Shown here in pieces: positions 27,231-34,804 of a stretch of 44,517 nt of DNA. The notes below the pieces were generated by a model that ran no database searches, was not told the DNA's origin, and saw only the letters and a program-made list of their open reading frames with translations. Position 1 is the stretch's first letter, and each line of letters starts with the position of its first letter. This stretch comes from a virus: positions 1-44,517 of the IMG/VR virus record IMGVR_UViG_3300035667_000005; one strand, 5' to 3'. Position numbers and translations under genes: made by a program.

Positions 27231-28986
27231 GACCGGCAACACCTACGTCATTCCCGGCAAAGGGGTTGTCAATACGAAGCGCAAGACCTACTCCGGATCC
27301 GGCAAAGTCGGCGGAACGAAGAAGGTTCGCGTCCCCAAGCCCTCGGAAGTCCCCACGGTCACGAGCCACGCAGGTCGCGTCATATCGACCTCGGGCTTCT
27401 CTACTCCGCAAGCTGCTGAGCAGGCCGTAAGACAGCAGCGTTCCTCAACACGCCGTGTAAGGCGCATAGAGGCTCAGCAAGCTTCGGCCCTGGGGTTCCA
27501 TCGCAGAACTCAGCAACGGTCCTCTGAGGCTACCCCGCGCATCCCAGAGAGCCATGCTAAGTTGGCTTCGCTTGGGGATGCGAGCGCCAGGAAGTTGAAG
27601 CGCACTAAGTCGTCCCCGAGCTACAAACCCCCGAAGTTCCAGGGAGCTAAGACGGCAGGAACCCCAACTCTCGGCTCTCTCCAGAAAGCTCAGAGCAAAG
27701 GTCTTCTCAGGACGAATCGCAAGGGGTACGTGACGACACCGGCCGTTCGCAAGGTCTCGGGAACCTTGAAGCGGCTAGAATCAAAAGTGCAGAGATCGGC
27801 GACTAGTGCGCCACTCCCCGGCCTCACTGCCCAGCAATCGAAGGTTGCCAGGACGGTGCTGCGCCGGGGAGATAAAGCTGGCGCTACGCGTAAGGAGAAG
27901 CTTGCGGCGGCCGAGACCGGCCTAGTCGAGAGCGACTTTGAAAATCTTCCAGGTGGTGATCTGGACTCAGAAGGCTGGCGACAGGAGAGGACTTCGATCT
28001 ATGGAACGGGACCGACAGGACCGCGCAACGTTGGGGCGTCGGCGGACCGCTTTTACAAAGAGCTGCGAACCGACCCCGGTGCTCATTCAGCTCCCACGGC
28101 AGGCGTGGCCGCCCAGGCAGCTCAAGGAAGCGCCTACCCAGAACGCTACGACGAAGTCAAGCCCCAGGCCAACGCAATCGTTAAAGCCTTCGAGCGCGGA
28201 GGACTGAAGCCAGCGCAGCAGCGCAAGCTCGCCGCTACTAAACGAAAAGCCCTTAACCTTGGGTTGGCGGTTGGCAAGCAAGCGAACGCTGGGATAGCTC
28301 CCAAGAAGGTCGTGACGCGCTTCAAGGCGATCAAGGCTGCGGCCGGAGCACTGACAAAGCGCCACATCCCCTACGTCTGGGGCGGTGGTCATGGCTCAAT
28401 CGAATCGGCCCCGGCCGGTCTGGACTGCTCTGGGGCCGTCTCCTGGGTCCTGAACAAAGCAGGCATCCTCAAAACGCCTCTCACGTCAGGATCGATGGGA
28501 GAGGTTCTCAAGCCCGGCCCCGGAGCCGTGACGGTCTTCTACAACGCCGGTCATACCTTCATGAAGATCGGCAACGAATACTGGGGTACGAGCGTAGGAG
28601 ACAGCGGTGCAGGCGGCCTCGGCCCCCACCCAGTCCCTTCAGCCAGCTATCTGGCCCAATACAGCGTGGGCCACGTTCCGGGCCTCGGCAAGAAGCAGGC
28701 CCTACAGCTCGGCTTCTCTCCGACTGCCTCAGAATCTTTCCCCGGCATGACCCTCTCGGCAAGTGGCACGTCAGCTATCGTAGATTCGAGTGCAACCGCG
28801 ACGAGAGACAAGCCGGGTTTCTCCAAGTCCCCGATCAAGCTGACGCCGAATCAGAAAGCTCACCAGACCCTGAAAAAGCTGGAGCAGCTAGGCGCGGGAG
28901 TCTCCCAGTCCTCTGCTAGAGGCAGTGAGGACAAAGGCGCGATCCTGGCTGAACTTGAGAAGCGATACGGCGCGAAAGCGGCTTAG
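27220..28986 (+). CDS. NlpC/P60 domain protein, virion lysin candidate (588 aa)
   Basis: GTG start. Residues 1-370 are basic and mostly disordered or helical. The C-terminal domain starts with HIPYVWGGGH; GLDCSGAVSWVL places the nucleophile at C403, and GHTF places the catalytic His at H445. The family cleaves peptidoglycan peptide bonds. The N-terminal MPLRTGNTY resembles the start of the 1,417-aa internal protein (MPLSTGTY), and the long basic region is like the ejection proteins. So it may be packaged and open the wall at entry (inference) rather than act in lysis. Confidence 0.75.
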   Translation: MPLRTGNTYVIPGKGVVNTKRKTYSGSGKVGGTKKVRVPKPSEVPTVTSHAGRVISTSGFSTPQAAEQAVRQQRSSTRRVRRIEAQQASALGFHRRTQQRSSEATPRIPESHAKLASLGDASARKLKRTKSSPSYKPPKFQGAKTAGTPTLGSLQKAQSKGLLRTNRKGYVTTPAVRKVSGTLKRLESKVQRSATSAPLPGLTAQQSKVARTVLRRGDKAGATRKEKLAAAETGLVESDFENLPGGDLDSEGWRQERTSIYGTGPTGPRNVGASADRFYKELRTDPGAHSAPTAGVAAQAAQGSAYPERYDEVKPQANAIVKAFERGGLKPAQQRKLAATKRKALNLGLAVGKQANAGIAPKKVVTRFKAIKAAAGALTKRHIPYVWGGGHGSIESAPAGLDCSGAVSWVLNKAGILKTPLTSGSMGEVLKPGPGAVTVFYNAGHTFMKIGNEYWGTSVGDSGAGGLGPHPVPSASYLAQYSVGHVPGLGKKQALQLGFSPTASESFPGMTLSASGTSAIVDSSATATRDKPGFSKSPIKLTPNQKAHQTLKKLEQLGAGVSQSSARGSEDKGAILAELEKRYGAKAA

Positions 28987-29105
28987 CTGACGAAGAAGTC
29001 AACGACCAGAGTCATCAGCCAGCAGAATCCGTAGAGCACTAGCGAGATGGCCTCAGCAATGAGAATGCCGACCGCGACGCTTAACGCTAGTTCCCAGTCG
29101 ATCAT
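28983..29105 (-). CDS. 40-aa membrane protein, third gene of operator-controlled unit
   Basis: MIDWELALSVAVGILIAEAI followed by a second hydrophobic stretch (VLYGFCWLMTLVVDFFV): two membrane segments with almost no soluble part. The start at 29105 is ATGA-coupled to the exported protein upstream. Its stop overlaps the converging gene by 4 bp. Confidence 0.6.
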   Translation of the reverse strand: MIDWELALSVAVGILIAEAISLVLYGFCWLMTLVVDFFVS

Positions 29106-29341
29106 TCCACTTCCCATTCCATAGATCCTGGGTTGACATAGCCGTGATTCCCTCCGGCCTCTTGGTCTGAGCAATACAGACCGCCGTGGTAGCGCTCGGG
29201 GATCTTGTAGCAGTTGGCCTTATGCCAATCGGGCTTCGGTTTGTGATAGCCGGACCAGCCGAAGGGATCTGCCACTGCGATCCAGAGGGCTGCGACGCAG
29301 AGCAGGCCCAAGATCACTTCAAGGTTGAGAAGGCGTCTCAT
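29102..29341 (-). CDS. Exported/membrane-anchored protein, 79 aa
   Basis: Start MRRLLNLEVILGLLCVAALW at 29341: a signal peptide or anchor (about residues 7-22) with a positive start. The mature part is small, rich in Y, H, G, W and Cys (NCYKIPERYHGGLYCSD), suggesting a disulphide outside the membrane. Longer frame to 29635 rejected because it overlaps the first gene of this unit. An envelope function is inferred. Confidence 0.65.
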   Translation of the reverse strand: MRRLLNLEVILGLLCVAALWIAVADPFGWSGYHKPKPDWHKANCYKIPERYHGGLYCSDQEAGGNHGYVNPGSMEWEVE

Positions 29342-29673
29342 TAGCCCATCCAAGTCCGGAAGTTGCCGATCATGACGGGACGACGCTGTTTTGGGTTCCG
29401 GGTCTCGGCAAGCTCGGCAATAGCGTCGGTGCCTCCCATCGCAATGACCTCGCGCAGCCTCTCCTGCGCTTTGTTGTAAGCGAGGATTTCCTGAGTGATG
29501 ACATTTTGCTTCGTCTGCGACTTCTTCTCCCAGCCCTCTGGTGGCACGATGGCCTCTTCTAGGAAGTGTTTGACGCATTTCTCTAGCGAGATGCGTTTTG
29601 ACTTCGGGACTCTGGCACCTCCTGCCGCTTCGCATTCCTCCAGTGTGGTGCCGTGCTTACGTTCCTCGCTCAC
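29341..29673 (-). CDS. Unknown protein, 110 aa, first gene of reverse-strand unit
   Basis: GTG start with GGGAGAGAGG upstream. Helical, basic (ISLEKCVKHFLEEAIVPPEG, TQEILAYNKAQERLREVIAM). TAATG coupling to the exported protein. Transcribed away from the terminase gene from a promoter overlapping operator site 7. Confidence 0.6.
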   Translation of the reverse strand: MSEERKHGTTLEECEAAGGARVPKSKRISLEKCVKHFLEEAIVPPEGWEKKSQTKQNVITQEILAYNKAQERLREVIAMGGTDAIAELAETRNPKQRRPVMIGNFRTWMG

Positions 29674-29692
29674 GCCTCTCTCCCTTCATTGA

Positions 29693-29707
29693 ATTATGGA
29701 CATAATA
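29693..29707. promoter_or_regulatory. Operator site 7 (perfect palindrome) between TerL and the reverse unit
   Basis: ATTATG-GA-CATAAT (29693-29706) is the best palindrome of the set. Reverse-strand TATTAT (complement of 29702-29707) is a TANNNT box for the leftward gene, with a leader of about 22 nt. It ends 3 nt before the ATG of the terminase gene, which has no ribosome-binding site. One bound dimer could therefore control the reverse unit and the onset of packaging genes. Confidence 0.65.
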
Positions 29708-29709
29708 TC

Positions 29710-31305
29710 ATGAATCAGACTACCGCCCCACGGATCGAAGCAACCGATCCATCCGCTCTCAGCGACCCTGTCGTCCAGCAGGAAATCGCTCAGATATCGC
29801 AGGCAATTGAAGCCAATCCGCTCTGGGGCTATAGGCCGCACCCGAAGCAACTGGCCTTCCACTCAGCCAAAGTGCGACTGCGGGTCTACTTCGGCGGGTC
29901 GAGAAGCGGAAAGACTGCGGGTGGGGTCGTAGACGATGTGATCCAGTGCATCGACAAGGAATCGGTGCCGGAGCACCTGAAACGCTTCAAGCGCTTCGAA
30001 CCACCCTGTCGTATCCGAATCGTGGTGCCGGGCTTCGAGCTTCCGCTTAAAGCCATCGAAGAGACGATCCTGCGCTGGTGCCCCAAGTTCGAACTCAAAG
30101 GCGGCTCTTGGGAAGAGGCATGGAACCAGCGCAATCACACGCTCAAGTTCGGCAACGGCTCTTTCATCGAGATCATGTCCTACGAGCAGGACCGGGCCAA
30201 GTTCGGAGGCGTGACCAGAGACCGCATCCACTACGACGAGGAGCCAGACGGCGAGAAGGGCCAGATCATCCGCGAGGAGTGCCAAACACGCCTCATGGAG
30301 GTCAAAGGCTCGGATGAGATCTTTACTTTTACCCCGCTCGAAGGCCTCGGCTGGACCTTCGATGAGTTCGAAGAACAGAAGGGGCCGGAAATCGAAAAGA
30401 ACGTCTGGTTGGACGAGAAGATGCTCGTTGTCAGAGCGTCGGTCAGGGACAACCCGGCGATCCCGGACGAGGAGATCGACCTTCGCCTGGGCCATCTTCC
30501 AGAGCTACGCAGGCGCGCTAGGGAAGATGGAGAGTTCCTGCACCTGGAGGGTCTCGTCTACCCGATGTTCGACAAGGACTTGCATTGCGTCAACGACACC
30601 TGGCTACGCTCAGACGCAGGCAAAGACCACGTTCAGCATCTAGAGCTTCACGAGATCATCGACCCTGGCTACAACACGACGGCGGTTCTCTTCGCAGGCA
30701 TTGATCCTGAAAACCGCTTCTTGATCTACGACGAGCTTTACCTGACCGAAAAAGCCACGATTCCAGAGAACGCAGCGCAGCACATCCGGGAGAAGCGCAA
30801 CGCTTGGGGCTACGGCACCCCCGTAGCCACGCTGATCGACCCTTCCGCTCGCAACCATTCCCTAACCGGGCGCAGAGATCCGAACAGCGACGAAATGACT
30901 CCCGACACGGTGAGGATGGCCTACTACCGCGCCGGTATTCCCACGGTCAAGGCGAATAACGACAAAGAGGGCGGCGTCTTCGAGGTCATGCGTCGCCTTG
31001 AGAATCGCGACAAAGAGGGCGAGCCCGACCCGCTATTGCTCATCGGCGAAAACTGCTCCAGCTTCCTCCGTGAGCTACGGCGCTACCGACTCAAGCCCAA
31101 AGACGATGGCTCCTTCGACGTCGTCAAGCGCGAAGACCACGGACCGGACTGTTTGAGATATCTGTGTAATCACAGACCGTTGAGTAGGCCGAAGGCGATG
31201 AGCATGACTCAGCGCAGGCCGGAACAATGGGACCCTGGTGTCGCGCCTCCGGTGTCTACGAAACCGGCTGCGGAACCCGTAGGACCACTAGGAAGATTCG
31301 CCTAG
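29710..31305 (+). CDS. terL: Terminase large subunit (packaging ATPase/nuclease)
   Basis: 531 residues from ATG 29710. Walker A GGSRSGKT (62-69) follows VYF; Walker B IHYDEE (173-178). A C-terminal RNase H-like nuclease is suggested by IIDPGYNTTAVLF, TLIDPSA and EDHGPDCLRY. It pumps DNA into the prohead through the portal. No Shine-Dalgarno is visible; the palindrome at 29693 abuts the start. The longer frame from 29653 would include the operator and is rejected. Confidence 0.9.
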   Translation: MNQTTAPRIEATDPSALSDPVVQQEIAQISQAIEANPLWGYRPHPKQLAFHSAKVRLRVYFGGSRSGKTAGGVVDDVIQCIDKESVPEHLKRFKRFEPPCRIRIVVPGFELPLKAIEETILRWCPKFELKGGSWEEAWNQRNHTLKFGNGSFIEIMSYEQDRAKFGGVTRDRIHYDEEPDGEKGQIIREECQTRLMEVKGSDEIFTFTPLEGLGWTFDEFEEQKGPEIEKNVWLDEKMLVVRASVRDNPAIPDEEIDLRLGHLPELRRRAREDGEFLHLEGLVYPMFDKDLHCVNDTWLRSDAGKDHVQHLELHEIIDPGYNTTAVLFAGIDPENRFLIYDELYLTEKATIPENAAQHIREKRNAWGYGTPVATLIDPSARNHSLTGRRDPNSDEMTPDTVRMAYYRAGIPTVKANNDKEGGVFEVMRRLENRDKEGEPDPLLLIGENCSSFLRELRRYRLKPKDDGSFDVVKREDHGPDCLRYLCNHRPLSRPKAMSMTQRRPEQWDPGVAPPVSTKPAAEPVGPLGRFA

Positions 31306-31461
31306 CTGCCGCCTGTACTCCTCAGCAAGCGCTTTCCACATGATCGCGTCTGCGCAAAACTTATTGCGTTCGAAGGTTAGGCGCTCCATCGGTCCCGGTC
31401 CTTTCGGACGCGTATAGACGTAGCTTTCGGGTGCCGGAGTTGCTGGTTCGATTCTCTCCAT
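31288..31461 (-). CDS. 57-aa unknown protein, leaderless, reverse-strand insert
   Basis: ATG 31461 (MERIEPATP) lies 8 nt after reverse-strand TAGAGT with no ribosome-binding site; the operator overlaps the start. Later starts would lose conserved-looking residues (YVYTRPKGPGP then KFCADAIMWKALAEEYRRQL). Its 3' end is antisense to the last 18 bp of the terminase gene. A single reverse gene in a forward block is moron-like. Confidence 0.6.
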   Translation of the reverse strand: MERIEPATPAPESYVYTRPKGPGPMERLTFERNKFCADAIMWKALAEEYRRQLGESS

Positions 31462-31475
31462 ATGTCCACACTCTA
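31459..31475 (-). promoter_or_regulatory. Operator site 8 and leaderless-type promoter
   Basis: CATATG-TC-CACACT (31459-31472) overlaps the start codon (complement of 31459-31461), and TAGAGT is the complement of 31470-31475. Bound protein would cover the transcription start. Confidence 0.55.
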
Positions 31476-31487
31476 CCAAAGGACAAC

Positions 31488-31880
31488 ATGCCTCGCTTGA
31501 CCAAAGGACCGCTCCCCTTCTCCCCTCACGCCTGTCTCGTGACTGGATCGGAGGATGGAGAGCTGATCGACTTCGAACGCGACTTCATTGGCATGGACCC
31601 TCGGATTGTCCTGCGCAAAGAGGTCGTGGAAGAGGCAGCCCGCGAGTGCTGCCAGATGGTGCCTCTGCACGAGGTCGAAGAGATGCGCCGCCAAGTCGGT
31701 GAGCTTGGTCAGAAACTAGACGCAGCGCTCTCAGATCTCAATCTCACCAAGGACTTTGAAGCTCAGTTCGGCAAATCCCTAGAAGGCCAAGCAGAGGTAG
31801 TTGTCAATGGCGAGCTGGTCGCTGGCCGATCCTTTGAAATCGAACCCGCCACACCCGCTGGCGAGGAAGGAAGTATCTGA
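31488..31880 (+). CDS. Unknown virion-block protein, 130 aa
   Basis: ATG 31488 with AAAGGA upstream ([13 protein letters not shown]). A central helix ([20 protein letters not shown]) and acidic end. TGATG coupling to the SAP-like gene. May be a minor head or assembly factor; not recognised. Confidence 0.6.
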   Translation: MPRLTKGPLPFSPHACLVTGSEDGELIDFERDFIGMDPRIVLRKEVVEEAARECCQMVPLHEVEEMRRQVGELGQKLDAALSDLNLTKDFEAQFGKSLEGQAEVVVNGELVAGRSFEIEPATPAGEEGSI

Positions 31881-32332
31881 TGCCAACCGTATTCACCTTG
31901 AATATCCAGGACTCAAAGGCCCTGGAGGCTCCCGTGCGCGAGATCTCCGTAGGCGTCGGCTCCGTCCTCGTTACCCGCAAAATCCCGACCGATGAGGATG
32001 GCGGCTACGAGATCGAGAATACGCTTGTGGACAAAGAGAAGGCCTACGACGGCAAAGACACGCCCTCTCTGGCTCTCTACAGCCCCGATGGCGCTCATGT
32101 GACGGTCACGTATGCCTCCGAGTTCCCAATAGTTCAGGAGCCACCGGAGACTTCCTCAGGGGTATCTTCCGAGCCTGCCGCTGATCGCGGCGACACGGGC
32201 GGAGGCTCAGGCGGTTCTTTCGAGTCCCGCACGGTTGAGGAGTTGCACGAGCTGGGCAAGGAGCGCGGCGTCAAAGGCCAGTCCACAATGAACAAGGATG
32301 AGCTAATCGAGGCTCTGAGAGGCCAGAAGTAG
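31880..32332 (+). CDS. Virion-block protein with C-terminal SAP/Rho-N-like domain
   Basis: 150 residues. The N-terminal ~85 are beta-rich ([21 protein letters not shown]). A Gly/Ser/Glu linker ([18 protein letters not shown]) joins a final helix-extended-helix, [15 protein letters not shown]...[10 protein letters not shown], matching SAP/Rho-N motifs that bind nucleic acid. Such tails are frequent in phage head-region proteins. Confidence 0.65.
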   Translation: MPTVFTLNIQDSKALEAPVREISVGVGSVLVTRKIPTDEDGGYEIENTLVDKEKAYDGKDTPSLALYSPDGAHVTVTYASEFPIVQEPPETSSGVSSEPAADRGDTGGGSGGSFESRTVEELHELGKERGVKGQSTMNKDELIEALRGQK

Positions 32333-32335
32333 CCG

Positions 32336-32629
32336 ATGGCCTTCGTCCAGCAGAGCGGCTCCAGCACGGAAGCCAGGGTTCCTAAGGGGAAACTCACGGC
32401 TAAAACCGAATCGAAAGAACTGATCAAAGTCAATGCGGACTGCATCGAAGTGATCATTTCCAACGAAGGGACGAAAGACGTTTGGCTCTCCCTCGGCTCT
32501 GCTGCCGTGGCGAAAGAAGGCATCTATCTGAAGAATGGCGGCGGGGCCTTCACGACCGGCAGTTATTCGGGAGCCATTTTCGCGATCACGGCTGAAGGCG
32601 AATCCAACGTTTGCTGGACTGAAATCTAA
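32336..32629 (+). CDS. Small beta-sandwich virion protein, 97 aa
   Basis: Pattern IKVNADCIEVIISNEGTKDVWLSLGSAA...IYLKNGGGAFTT...SGAIFAI...VCWTEI fits a common phage structural family of about 100 residues placed beside tailspike or head genes. TAATG overlap with the tailspike. Probably a decoration or adaptor protein. Confidence 0.65.
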   Translation: MAFVQQSGSSTEARVPKGKLTAKTESKELIKVNADCIEVIISNEGTKDVWLSLGSAAVAKEGIYLKNGGGAFTTGSYSGAIFAITAEGESNVCWTEI

Positions 32630-34287
32630 TGGCGCTGATCAATCCCAGTGGCCCTGCGATAGGCACCTCCTCTGGGACAGCAGCCGCCGGGAATGACTCC
32701 CGGTTCGCCCTCGCAATCCCAACGCACTCTCTCGATGGAGACTTCGGGGCGGTCAGCGGCACCGATTGCACGGAAGCTTTCACAAAAGCTTATGCCGCCC
32801 TTGTTAAAGGCAATGTCCTCTTGATCCCCGACGGCACCTGGAAACTCGGCGCATCAGGTGGTGGCATTGGAGTAGCGGATGGAGTAAAGACCATCGGCTC
32901 CGGTCGCAAAGCTTCAATCATCGAATGCAACTATGCGGGGACCAGCCGGGTCAAGATGCTGGCCCCCGCCGGGGATGCGGAATTCGCGGATCTCGGCTTC
33001 AAGATGGGAGCTTCCGTCGAAAGGACGGCTGAACCTCAAGTCATCTTTGGTCAGACAACGGCGACCAGGATCGCGGTTAGTCGCTGCGACTTCCTCGGCG
33101 GCTTCGCGATGTGCGTCGATACCTCTCTCGACAAAACGACCGATATGTGGCTGCGCGATTGCATCTTCGATGGAGAAGACGCAGGCTTGGCAACGAAAGG
33201 CAACCGCACCACCGCCATGGGCATCCAGCACAATGGCGCGGGCCGGGTGGTTGTCGATAACTGCGAATTCGCCCGCCTCGGCTCCAACGCCACCGACAAG
33301 CCTTTCTCCTCTCACGGCATGTACATTGCCCCTACAGCAACCCTAGAGGCTTCCAAGTGCCGCTTCCGGGGCCATATCCAGGGTCGTTCGATCCAGTTTT
33401 TCGAGGGCTTCGCTGAAGTCCCTCCGACTCCAATCGGCCCAAGCGTAATCCGCGATTGTCTCTTCGGGGCCTACAACGAAGCCGCGACCGCGAAACCCTT
33501 CTCGGTGTGCGAGACATCGGAAAAAACGTTCACGCACTATCTGGATAACGAATTCGCTAAACAAGGGACCACCTCCGGCGTCACGGTCGTCGTCAAGGGG
33601 CCATCGCGCTTCGCAGGCACTCGTTTTGCAGGCACTTCCACCAAACCTTCCGAATATCTTGGCGACCCCGAAAACGAATTCCCGCTCACATCGAGCTACG
33701 ATGCGATAGGTGCTTACTTCAACGGCGTCAAGTTTGGAGAAGAACGGGATTCCTTTACGGGGATGCCCAACCCCTACGTGGCGCAGACCTGCGATTCGAT
33801 CCTCGCCACGAACGCCTCCTTGCCAAACGGCAACACGGCTCTCCTTGGCAAGGTCTACCTCGCAAAGGAAACTACGGTCTCGAAAGTCCTGGTCCAGGTT
33901 ACGACCAAAGGCGAACTTCTCACCGCTGGGAAGAACGAGATGGGCCTCTACAGCGTCAAAACGGGGGAACTGGTCGCAAGAACGGCGGACCAGTCAACCG
34001 CTTGGGGGACGGCGGGACAGCAGGAAGCGACCTTGACAGCGGAGGCCAAACAGTCCCTGACGCTCCCAATCGGCTACTACTATTTGGGCCTGATCACCAA
34101 TGGCACCGTGCGCCCGACATTCACCCGCGTGCCGATAGGCATTGGCACGGCTACGACCTTTAACGCCGGACATCCATCGCCTACGCCCAGAGCCGCGACA
34201 GGCAATACGACTTCTGAAAAACTGGCATCGGCACTAGGGACGCTCACTGCGTTCTCAAGCCTGATCTGGATGGCGTTGAAGGAATGA
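32629..34287 (+). CDS. Tailspike with parallel beta-helix (552 aa)
   Basis: Residues 1-25 look like an anchor segment shared by spike-associated proteins (INPSGPAIGTSSGTA). Near 38, DGDFGAVSGTDCTEAFTKAY begins a pectate-lyase-3-type right-handed helix with N/G/D-rich repeating coils (about 60-330), then a C-terminal beta domain. Such spikes bind or degrade surface polysaccharide. Catalytic residues cannot be assigned. Its position between terminase and portal is unusual. Confidence 0.75.
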   Translation: MALINPSGPAIGTSSGTAAAGNDSRFALAIPTHSLDGDFGAVSGTDCTEAFTKAYAALVKGNVLLIPDGTWKLGASGGGIGVADGVKTIGSGRKASIIECNYAGTSRVKMLAPAGDAEFADLGFKMGASVERTAEPQVIFGQTTATRIAVSRCDFLGGFAMCVDTSLDKTTDMWLRDCIFDGEDAGLATKGNRTTAMGIQHNGAGRVVVDNCEFARLGSNATDKPFSSHGMYIAPTATLEASKCRFRGHIQGRSIQFFEGFAEVPPTPIGPSVIRDCLFGAYNEAATAKPFSVCETSEKTFTHYLDNEFAKQGTTSGVTVVVKGPSRFAGTRFAGTSTKPSEYLGDPENEFPLTSSYDAIGAYFNGVKFGEERDSFTGMPNPYVAQTCDSILATNASLPNGNTALLGKVYLAKETTVSKVLVQVTTKGELLTAGKNEMGLYSVKTGELVARTADQSTAWGTAGQQEATLTAEAKQSLTLPIGYYYLGLITNGTVRPTFTRVPIGIGTATTFNAGHPSPTPRAATGNTTSEKLASALGTLTAFSSLIWMALKE

Positions 34288-34544
34288 TCCTCCTCTTCGC
34301 TCTCTCCTGGCTCTTCGTTGTCGCAGCCTTGATCCTGGTCATCGTGCATCACGGACAGCGGGAAGACGCTTGGAGCAAGGAGCGCGCCGAACTGATTCAG
34401 CGCATCCAGGCCCCCGAGAGCGCCGTGTTGACTTACGCGCATGGGCAGACGGGACCGCTTCAGCCGGTAGCGCCTATCGCCCTAGACGACGATCAGGCTT
34501 ACGAGAAGCTACGACTGGAGAGGCAGGGTTTGGCTGGGGATTAG
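34284..34544 (+). CDS. Membrane-anchored coiled-coil protein, 86 aa
   Basis: Residues 1-22 (MILLFALSWLFVVAALILVI) are an anchor; 26-48 are helical, followed by a Pro/Asp-rich tail. ATGA-coupled to the tailspike. Topology is like an inner-membrane spanin or exclusion protein, but it is far from the lysis genes. Function unknown. Confidence 0.6.
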   Translation: MILLFALSWLFVVAALILVIVHHGQREDAWSKERAELIQRIQAPESAVLTYAHGQTGPLQPVAPIALDDDQAYEKLRLERQGLAGD

Positions 34545-34750
34545 GCAGCCCGCGTTTCCGTGAACTCAACCGAGGCGATTACGCTTGAGCCAACAGCAAT
34601 TCCCTTCAACCACTCGCGCGAATATTTCATCGACTTGGTTCGAGCGTGAGAATCGGGAAGCTGATGCTCATAGAACCAGGTTCCGTCCTCCGAAAAGAAG
34701 CGTCCTAGCTTTCCATCGCCATAGGTGATCTTGGCCTGATGAATCGTCAT
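34541..34750 (-). CDS. 69-aa unknown protein, reverse-strand insert
   Basis: MTIHQAKITYGDGKLGRFF at 34750, with GAGGAGGA about 8-10 nt upstream. A small mixed alpha/beta protein. Driven by an extended -10 promoter overlapping operator site 9. Its 3' end overlaps the converging gene by 4 bp. Moron-like position. Confidence 0.6.
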   Translation of the reverse strand: MTIHQAKITYGDGKLGRFFSEDGTWFYEHQLPDSHARTKSMKYSREWLKGIAVGSSVIASVEFTETRAA

Positions 34751-34773
34751 TTCAGGAATCCTCCTCGCATTGG

Positions 34774-34793
34774 ATTGTGGACACATTATACCA
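34774..34793. promoter_or_regulatory. Operator site 9 with reverse-strand promoter
   Basis: ATTGTG-GA-CACATT (34774-34787). On the reverse strand TATAAT (complement of 34785-34790) follows TGG, an extended -10; RNA would start near 34778, within the operator. It also lies 18 bp upstream of the portal ATG. Confidence 0.65.
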
Positions 34794-34804
34794 GAGAGGT
34801 TTGA

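Noticed and set aside
29863-30495. 210-codon reverse-strand ORF in terL
   Set aside because: Opposite the Walker A and B region of a clear terminase.
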